From Strigamia acuminata (taxonomy: Eukaryota; Arthropoda; Chilopoda; Geophilomorpha; Linotaeniidae): 64,000 nucleotides of DNA. The stretch's first letter is position 1, and each line of letters starts with the position of its first letter. The DNA is taken from the NCBI GenBank assembly GCA_949358305.1, contig OX442318.1:1908501-1972500 (forward strand). The letters are read 5' to 3'. Made by a program: the position numbers and the translations under genes. Shown here piece after piece: positions 55,607-64,000 of the stretch. The notes beneath the pieces are model-generated. The model worked only from the letters and a program-made list of their open reading frames with translations, ran no database searches and was not told where the DNA came from.

Positions 55607-57156
55607 TGTGACGGTTATAAACCCATATTTATTAATGTTCACAATAGATGGCGCTGTTCATTAAACGCGCGTAATTCAAACTTGAGAAAAGTTAAAAGTC
55701 ATGATAAATCATTACTTGATTACGGCAAATAAAATATAAATATTTTATTGCACATAACTAAGTATTATTTACTTAGTAATATTGATTCTATCAAATCAAT
55801 ACCAAAGTATACTTACCTTTCGAAGAGAACCAATCGGACCCTTCTTGACCCAATTCCATATTAGGTCCGAACCCCCCTGTCTCTTTTAGGTCCGAACTAG
55901 TGATCTACGAATCCACCGATTCATGTACCTGATTGGCTGTTGCCAACCTACTAGTTCTCTAGGACTATATAAGCTCTGGTTTTCCAACCAGTATCCCCCT
56001 TGGCTTGATAACTGAATATGTCTATATTGTCTGTAGTTGAATTGTTGTTATCGTTTGATCTCACTTTCTCTGTCGACACATCAGGCCTCCTCAGCTCTCC
56101 ACAATTAGTATAAATACTATATTGTTATTGTTGTTGTAGGGCCCTTTCGGAAAGGCTAACTCCGGTAATAGACATGTTAAATACATGAAATGGCCCCGTA
56201 ACGTTAGCTTGCTGTTCTACGGGACAGTTAGAGTTCGTACGGTGGCATAGTGTGTCATCCATGCACGGGATGATTAACCTGTTAAACAAATACCCATCTT
56301 ATGATCGGTGATAGTCGCATCTATCTGAGCGATTCCTCGGACATAGGTCAGATGCTCTGCCAGAGCACGTGCGCGGGAGGTCCCACCCGAGCACGAAACA
56401 AACATGGACAAATGTCATCTCGGGCGAATTGCTTAACATAAGTCCTTCCGTGCTCTAGTGGTCGGTGAATGGCTTATTTACAGGTACACACGCCGAGTTG
56501 GTAGCCCGCGAGTAATATGTTAATATTACGTTAAACAACTACTTGGGTATTGGTAATCCCAGCTGCTAAGCACAGGACATGTTTACCCGGTGGTTGGTAC
56601 CACCGATAGCGACTTGTCGTGTACAAACAAATACTCGGCGCCTGATCACGAGATCTCGTCGTCGTAAGGCATGCTGGCGGATGGAGCCTCAACAACTCCC
56701 GCGACGGTTCTCTCAACTGTCGTGACTGTCCCCGCCCCATTAATATTTATACAACAATAAATTGTTGTATTCCACTAATCACTTTATATTCCTTTTATTA
56801 TGAAGGACTCTTCGTATTATTAGATATTCGAGCTGCGGACCCGATACGTCTCCGTACCGTTATTTGTGACAATGCCGCAAGTCAGCCGTATCCCTCTGGC
56901 TTCGCCCGGATCCTCAACCAGTTGATGCTGCCCGTTTACACGCGCCAAGAACCTTATCCATTGTTATTATGATTAATAAACATGTATTAAAATCACACAA
57001 AACTGTAAGTTATTTCCATTCGTTTAGGTATTCATATCACACAGAATTCCGTAGCTTATCTCGGTTAGGTTGTTGTTAGTCTTAACAACGTCTTGTTTAT
57101 ACCGATTTATCTATCACAAATTGGCTTATAAATCAGCCAAAAGTAGAATCGTCACA
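55607..57156 (+). mobile_element. Solo LTR, 1550 bp, family shared with 61308-62860
   Basis: Begins TGTGACG and ends CGTCACA, flanked by the 4-bp duplication ACCT (55603-55606 and 57157-57160). TATATAA at 55976-55982, followed downstream by an AATAAA-containing stretch near 56750, gives LTR-like promoter and terminator order. No coding frame of note. Confidence 0.8.
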
Positions 57157-57159
57157 ACC

Positions 57160-57440
57160 TGATTGGTTAAGAAGTTAGCAAGTGAATAACCTTAAAAATG
57201 GCCTTCAAGGTCAAATTTGATGACATCATTGGTTTGCTCTCACCAAACTTCCTATACAATTGCTTCATCAAAGTTGGCCTAGATGCAATTGCTCAAGAAA
57301 TATTTGAGGGGAACAGACTTATCTTCCACCCTGTATATAGGGGTGACACCCGATTGGGATTGAAAAAAAAATATCATATATATTTTTTTCAATCCGGCCG
57401 GTGTCATCCCTATACAGGTGTCACCCCCCGCCCCTAGCTT
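57160..57440. repeat. Repeats right of the first 1.55-kb solo LTR
   Basis: 57289-57345 is found inverted at about 59205-59260 (ending at an ACCCTGTA terminus); 57340-57440 has the palindromic layout of 38935-39040. The short ORF here is not a gene. Confidence 0.45.
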
Positions 57441-57941
57441 CGCCACTGAATTGACATATTTCTAAACCATTTTGTAGAATTATGCGAATGTATTGCAACT
57501 CTTTGCATACTATTGTATTTTTTTGCCATGTCATGAATATCAAAGTTAGGACAAGGTCAAAAATCAAAGTTAGGACAAGGTGACAAGGTGATTTTGGATT
57601 GGGGAACTAGTTCTAGAACAAGACACAATTCCAGGTCACATAGAAACCATGTGATTGGCCAGACGAAACATCAATTGTTTCAGCTCTGTTCACACATACC
57701 CTTCAGTATGAACAGACTCTACTTTGCATTTGACTAATTTTTCCTTGCATTGCGTCTAGTGTGAACACAAGTGTGAACCTAGCTAAACACATGAACAGAC
57801 AGACAAATAACTAATCAACTTACAATACATAATAATATCTCTATTATGTGCATACTTGTACAGCACCAACCTCATTTCTCCAGGCCTGTATAGCGTGTGA
57901 GAGAGAGACATAGACCTCCTATGGGGTCTAGCTTGCCAAAA

Positions 57942-58393
57942 CACTTCCTGAGATAAAAAATAAAATGCATAGCTCTTATCTGGATTAAAACGCATCGATT
58001 TCTGCGTCATTTATTTATAATTAACGGAATTATTAATGGATATATGCATGTATATTACTGTCAATTCTGACAGCTGGTAGTTTATGGCACGAAATCGAAT
58101 TTAAAAAGTAAAAAATATACAAGTGGATTTTACTTCAATCAGGAATAGAATTTCCACGACATACAAAAACATACACTTCTGAGATAAAAATAAAATGTAC
58201 AACACTTATCTGGATTAAAACGCATCAATTTCTGCATAATTTATTTAACATGAACGGAATTATTAATGGATATATGCGTGTATATATCTGCCAATACTGA
58301 CAGCTGGCAGTTCATGGCACAAAATCTAATTTAAAAAATATAAATAAACAAGTGGATTTTACTTCAATCAGGACTAGAATTTCTACGACATGT
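57942..58393 (+). repeat. Tandem duplication of a ~231-bp unit
   Basis: 57942-58172 and 58173-58393 share GAGATAAAA..., CTTATCTGGATTAAAACGC and GTGGATTTTACTTCAATCAG in the same order, with moderate divergence. Not coding. Confidence 0.65.
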
Positions 58394-58395
58394 GG

Positions 58396-58919
58396 ACAGT
58401 TTAATTTAATGTGAGCTTAAAATACATTTAACCTTGCAGTAATGGCCACACTGGTTTCCGATAAACCACAGAGTTTATTTTATGGCTAACTTTGTTATCG
58501 ACTTAAATACTTATTGTTCTTAATTAAGTTCGACTTTTTAATGATTTTGTATCAAGATTAATGCTTAAGTTATTTTTCATTTATATATTAGAATTAATCA
58601 AATCATGAGTGATTATGGCTATCTAGCTTCTTTTCTTTTTGAATCAATTTCAAGTTCAGTGTTTTTGTTTTCTTTTTTCGTCTACTGGTGGCAGCACTAC
58701 GACTTCAAAGCAGTAGCACCTGGCGACAGGGGGCACTTCAGCCAGGAGTGACTAACACTGTTTCTTGATTTTTTTGCATGGTCTTGGGTTTTTTTCTTAA
58801 CAAGGGGGGCCAGCACTTCCCCTCCGCTCACTATAACTGTTTTTTTTTAATGTGATGGGGAATTGGGCATTTATTTAGTCGCAATATGGTTAGTATTCCT
58901 TAGTCATTCCTGGTTTGTG
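58396..58919. other. Intergenic, little recognised
   Basis: AT-rich; 58740-58919 is an inverted relative of 27280-27500 (shared GGAATGACTAAC and CCCATCACATTA blocks and a G/C-tract hairpin at 58801-58825). No gene seen. Confidence 0.4.
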
Positions 58920-59180
58920 CCTGAATTTGATTTTCTTTTTCTGGTCAACTTGATTTTGGAGCAGTGGGCAAATAAATCAACGAGTGTCAAACAAAACATT
59001 CCAAAATAGAGTCCGATATTGCCACTATCGTCGCACAGTAAAGAGGCTTTCGCGTAGGATTAAGGTTGACGCAATGTCCGGATGCATTTATTAAAAACAG
59101 CAACTCCTATGGTAGGCTGAGAATCAGGAATCTGTTTGTACTTTGTTGTGTCACATCACATAGATCGAGACATTTGCAAA
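58920..59180 (-). pseudogene. Orphan fragment of DEG/ENaC exon 6 (first TM2 region)
   Basis: About 260 bp on the minus strand resemble the segment of exon 6 around the first TM2, from the CxC region through the filter to the start of the basic linker. It is clearly decayed, with small deletions and disrupted frames, and no other exons are near it. The left edge abuts a repeat also seen at 27280-27500; the right edge abuts a repeat related to 57289-57345. Confidence 0.65.
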
Positions 59181-59204
59181 ACTCCTATGGCTAATGGGAT
59201 GTAC

Positions 59205-60599
59205 AGGGTGGAAGAAAAGTCTGTTCCCCTGCAAATATTTTTTGAGCAATTGCCATTTTTGTTGAAGTGATTTTGGAGGGCAGATCTGTGTTTTTCCCCA
59301 CCATTTTGTTTTGTAGGGCTTGGGTGCGGCAGCGAGGGTTCCTTGCTTCGCCACCTTTGCCCTGTGAGCACTCTGGGGGGGGGGGGGTAACACCTTTTCC
59401 TTGTTTATTGTTTTTTTGGGATTGTGTTGATTTCTTCCTTTTTGCAATTCAGGAATTTGAGGGGTTCTCTGGTCTGCACTGTTGGATTTTCGTTAAGAAA
59501 GGGTTCAAAGTGGGATCTTAGCGCTTACTCATTTGAAAATTGTAAAGGGATTTTATTTTCTCACAGTGCTGGTGTGGTTGAAGACTCTGATTTAATTTTC
59601 AGATACACTGCAACCAACCAATGCATCTGGTGTTTATTGCAGCAGGTGCCCTGGTTTCGTATTGCTCGTGTCCCTGTCAGACTGTTGTGACTTTTGTGCT
59701 TTCTTCCCCCTGCTCCTGGGTGGGACTCTCAGCGATTTTATTACTATAGTCTTGCTGTCTGCCCCACTTAGGGGTACTGGGTTGAATAACACTTGTTTTT
59801 CTTCTGTCTCATTTTCTTTCATGCTTGAGCTCGGTAATGCACTTTGTGTGATAGAAAATGTGCAATTTTTTTGTGGTTTTTCCTTTTGGAGAAACCCAAG
59901 AAGCATTTACTTCTTTTTATTTTTATGTTTTTTTTCTTTCTGGTGAGAAACTGATAAGGAGAGAACTAGTCACAGGTGTTTCACTCTGTGATCTGGAGGG
60001 CTTTAGCTGTTCAACTCACTCCTTTCAGACACAGGGTCTGAGTGGGCGGAAGGGGTTAAACTTTAACAACGTGTTGCTTAGACTGACCCATGAACGTCTT
60101 AGAGAATCGGCGTCTCTTGCTTTGATCAGGTACTTACAAGTGTGTTTGCAGTGCTGTAATTTTTGAGTATTGGGTCAGCTGCTGTGTCCGTAGACAGAGC
60201 ATTTCAGTCTGTTCGACCGCTAGGCTACTCCTCAAGCAAATGAGCAGGGGTATCGAACAAAGCTACAAACCAATCTACCACCCAATTCCGTAAAAAAAAC
60301 CTAACAAGTCCACTGATTGATTTCTTTATTTCTAGTCTGTTTTAATATCACTACACCGCTGAATTTGAATCCCATCCTTGCAATGTAAACAACATTTAAT
60401 TTTGACATAGAAATTTGGGCGAAATATTTGCATTCAAAAAGTGCATTCAAAATGCTAAATTATTTTCTTCGCTTATAACGTTCTTCAAGTGTGCTCTGTT
60501 GGTTTTGGAAACCACTTCCCACGCTGGCACTCGTCTAGGGCACATTAAGGCATTGACGGGCCAAGAGCACTTTTGAAAGAAGGCTCTTGAAATGCACGA
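59205..60599. other. Unassigned region, T/G-rich on the plus strand
   Basis: Includes a run of 13 G at about 59379-59391. Several overlapping ORFs of 70-102 codons on both strands show no recognisable motif or shared frame. Could be decayed retroelement sequence; cannot decide from sequence alone. Confidence 0.3.
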
Positions 60600-60632
60600 T
60601 GAAATCGCTCAATTCTTTATAATGGTAGAAAT

Positions 60633-60755
60633 GTATGTCGGCCATGATGCGGTGATGAAGTGACGAGACATGAGATTGAGACAAATTTCAAATTCTCCGT
60701 TATTATTGACCGTTCATGAGTTTAGGCGCAACCTGCCAAATTCCAACAATTAAAC
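60633..60755 (+). other. Exon-like conserved non-coding module, copy 6
   Basis: Same blocks as copy 5, but the donor context has decayed (AAAC|GTAATT). Part of a larger duplicated segment. Confidence 0.4.
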
Positions 60756-61307
60756 GTAATTGGTTGTTTTTTTCTCTTTTTTACATTTGTACATTTTCCG
60801 ATGGGTAAATTGTGTTGTGTTTGGAAATTATATTACTTTGCTGAAAAACAGTTTTATTTACTAATTTGTCTATGATGAGTGGTTACTTGTACTGTGTAGC
60901 AAGCAATTCCAAAATGGTTTTTTAAAGTCACAAATGCTATAAATATTACAATTTGTCCCCAATAGGTTTTTGCTTCAATATTATTGCTTTGATGTGTGAA
61001 ATAAGAAATCTGTTAACAACTTGTGTTACGTCTATCAATAGGTTTATTTCTACGATTTGCACAATGTTACAAATGGTGTATTTCAGGTGCACGATTAAGG
61101 TATTCTCCTCTTCAAGTTTTTGAGATGTGCTCCTGCTGGAATCCGAGGCCATTTCCAGCAGAGGCACTTTAGAAACGAGAAGACAAAGTGCATTTGAAAC
61201 ATTGATATCGGATACTACAACAGTTGTAGTAAAAGATTTTACATTTTACATTGATACACAAACAAGATTACTGTAAATAAAATTAATTAATTAAGTCTAA
61301 ATCACTT

Positions 61308-62860
61308 TGTGACGGTTATAAAACCGTATAATTTCCGATTTGCCGCCAGATGGCGCTATTTGACTAAAAGCGCGCATTTTCGAATGAATTGCGAGAATTA
61401 TAATTAATTGTCGGAATGACGTGAATAAATATAAATTATTTATTAAACATGATAAAGTATTATTTACTTAAATATTGATTCTGCCGAATCAATATTATAT
61501 TTTATATTTACTTGTTGAAGGGGACCAATCGGACCCTTCTGGACCCAATTCCATATTAGGTCCGAACCCCGGTCTCTATTAGGTCCGGACTAGTGATCCA
61601 CGAATCCGTCGATCCAGGCACCTGATTGGCTGTCGCCAATCTGATTGTTCTCAGGAACTATATAAGCTCTGGTTTTCTACCAGGCCCCTGGCTTGATTTG
61701 AATATTGTTTGTATGTATTGTTGGTTATCGTTTGATTTCTCTCTTTCTTATCGACACATCAGGCCTCCTCAGCTCTCAATGGATATGTAGACTTACTATC
61801 TCGTTATTGCTTGTTGTAGGGCCCATCGGGGAAGGCTAACCTTGTAGACATGTTAACAACATGAAATGGCCCCGTAGTGTTAGCCAGCTGTTCTAAGGGA
61901 CAGTAGGATTTCATACGGTGGCATAGTATAATGCTCATGCACGGGATTGACTAACCCGTTAAATAAATGTCAAACTATATGATCGGTGATAGTCGCATCT
62001 ATCTGAGCGATTCCTCGGACGAGGGTCAGACGCTCTGCCAAGAGCGTGTGTGCGGGAGGTCCCACCCGAGCACGAAACAAACACGGACAAATGCTATTCC
62101 AGGGCGAATTGCGTATCATAGGTCCTTCCGTACTTTAGTGGTCGGTGAATGGCATATTTAAAGGCACACTACGCCGGGTTGGTAGCCCGTGAGAATTGTC
62201 CGTGAAGACATTTCGTTAAACAATTACTCAGGTATTGGTAATCCTGGAATTGGTAAATCCATAGGAATGTTTACCCGGTGGTTGGTACCACCGATAGCGA
62301 TGTAAAGCGTACAAACAAATACTCGGCGCCTGATCACGAGATCTTGTCGTCGTAAGGCATGCTGGCGGATGGAGCCTCAACAACTCCCGCGACGGTCCTG
62401 TCGACTGTCGTGACTGTCCCCGCCCCATTAATATTTATACAACAATTCATTTGTTGTATTCCACTAATCACTTTGTATTTATTTGACCTGGAATATTCTA
62501 CAGAATATTCCTTTCCATACGAAGGACTCTTCGTATTATTAGATATTCGAGCTGCGGACCAAATACGTCTCCGTAGCGTTATTTGTGACGATGCCGCAAA
62601 GTCAGCCGTACCCTTCGTGCATCGCCCGGATCCTCAACCAGTGTAGCCGCCGCTTACACGTATCCAGAACCCCGAACCATTTGTATTCGTAGAAACAAGC
62701 AAGTAAAACCGTAAGTTTATATCATTTCGTTGTTTTATTCATTTAGCGCACATTTCGTAGCTTATCTCGGTTAGGTTGTTGTTAGTCTTAACAACGTCTT
62801 GTTCCGACCGATTTATCTCTTAAAATGGCTAATAAATCAGCCAAAAGTAGAATCGTCACA
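61308..62860 (+). mobile_element. Solo LTR, 1553 bp, second copy of the 55607 family
   Basis: Same termini (TGTGACG...CGTCACA) and the same internal order as 55607-57156, with a TATATAA box at 61659-61665. Flanked by ACTT at 61304-61307 and 62861-62864. It sits in a segment homologous to 36280-38150; the uninterrupted site is near 37390. Confidence 0.82.
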
Positions 62861-64000
62861 ACTTTTCGAATGCAAATGGTATGCCAATGTGCTTTTAGAC
62901 AACTAGTGTATCGAGTGTGTTTGAGAATGTGATCAATATAGTCTGCATTGATGTGTCTGCTTGCTATGTCTCCTGTTTCTTAAATACGTACATAACGCAA
63001 GTTGGGCGTTCAACTATCTAACTCAATATTTGGGAATGGATTGTGTGGTTACTGTGATTAATTGAATTTCAGATTTCAGACGATTTTGAGGTTGCTGTGA
63101 TACATAATCAGCTCTTTATGTTTTTGTGTGCGGAGCTTTTAAATGAATGTTTTCTGATGTCACTTTGTAGTTAATTGTCCGTGCTTTTATACAGTGGCGT
63201 GTTTAGACATAGGCGCACTACGTGTAGTATCTTTAATTTTAGGGGCACTTAGGATGTTATTTCTATTTAATAATAATACATAATTTTGTGCATGATTTTA
63301 TATAAAATTTAGTCGTGCACTGACTAATCAATGGTGCCTTGTTACATTAATGGAGAAAAAAATTAGTTTTAAAAATTTGATAAAAATGTATTAATATTTG
63401 GATAAATGTAGTCAAAATTTAAGAAATTTGAAAAATTGTAGGAAATCGGAGAAATTTGTAAAATATTGTAATAAATTTGAGAAATTTTTGAAAAGTGGGG
63501 ATACATTAACATTTTTTTTATGCCATAGTTTTGAGAAACATATATTAAATTATATTAAAAGTTAGTTAAATAGATACTGAAACAGTTTAGTAGCTGGGGC
63601 CATGAGTTAACCTAAAACTATTACATTGAGATGAAACAACAAGAATTCATTTTACAATTCAGTTCACCGAGTTGAAATACATTTAAAGTTTTTGAAATTT
63701 CGTCCAAGACTGAGGCTAAAATTACTTTGTAACTGTGCTTTTAGTAAGTGACTTGCATTGATTGAGCCGTGGTATCTGTTTTAGCATAAATCATTATGCA
63801 AAAGCTTTTTCTTTGTTTTGTTTTTAAAACTACTGAAGTTTGAACGTTGAAAATGTTGTGTTAATTATTCACAACTGGTGTTACTTAACTCTACTCATTT
63901 GAATTTTGTTTGGGATTAAATGGTTTTTAACTTTCAAATTGAACTATGAGTTAGTTGGTCTAAATTGGTGTTTTCTGCTGCAATTAACGAAAATCATGCA

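Larger units (their letters stand above)
60600..64000. repeat. Segmental duplication, copy 2, runs off the window
   Basis: Collinear with 36280-38150, and its last ~400 bp match 20640-21070, the DNA just downstream of DEG/ENaC gene 3. The solo LTR at 61308-62860 is inserted in it. No gene inside the window part. Confidence 0.7.

Noticed and set aside
59151-60166. Cluster of ORFs on both strands
   Set aside because: No common frame longer than 102 codons and no recognisable motif. May be a decayed retroelement, but that cannot be shown.

Overview
This is an AT-rich, intron-containing animal (invertebrate) genome window, very rich in repeats. The clade is uncertain. Four perfect TTAGG units at 27633-27652 are compatible with an arthropod but do not prove it. 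No rRNA, tRNA or CRISPR was recognised.

The host genes form a minus-strand tandem array of DEG/ENaC-type sodium channel genes: gene 1 (9375-2872) and gene 2 (15300-10959) are intact; gene 3 (28114-21215) has lost its 5' end; gene 4 (54543-38310) is split by a retrotransposon and has lost two splice donors. Orphan exon pieces lie at 19441-19719 and 58920-59180, and the right edge of the window matches DNA that elsewhere lies just downstream of a gene copy, so another copy probably starts just outside. Hand splicing gives 11 exons and uninterrupted frames of 795 aa (gene 1) and 776 aa (gene 2). The unexpected result is that each protein is two complete channel subunits in one chain (TM1-ectodomain-TM2-basic linker-TM1'-ectodomain'-TM2'). 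One uninterrupted exon carries the first TM2, the linker and the second TM1, and the two halves have the same intron phase series, 0-1-0-0-2. This indicates an internal duplication and fusion of a whole channel gene.

Inside exon 1 of gene 4 sits a full-length, apparently very young Ty3/gypsy-class LTR retrotransposon (42394-54183, minus strand) with 631-bp LTRs that look identical and a 4-bp target duplication AGCA. It encodes Gag (CCHC knuckle), Pol (PR-RT-RH-IN) joined by a textbook -1 frameshift signal, and a third two-exon ORF in the env position that does not look like an envelope. A related solo LTR lies at 33047-33666.

The rest is a mosaic of non-autonomous repeats, many datable by comparing the gene copies as filled and empty sites: two 1.55-kb solo LTRs, a second probable solo-LTR family, a TTAA-targeting (piggyBac-like) MITE, 8-bp-TSD elements including an odd family built of short motif arrays around a G/C hairpin, foldback elements, a decayed Tc1-like transposase, and a multi-copy exon-like non-coding module on the plus strand.
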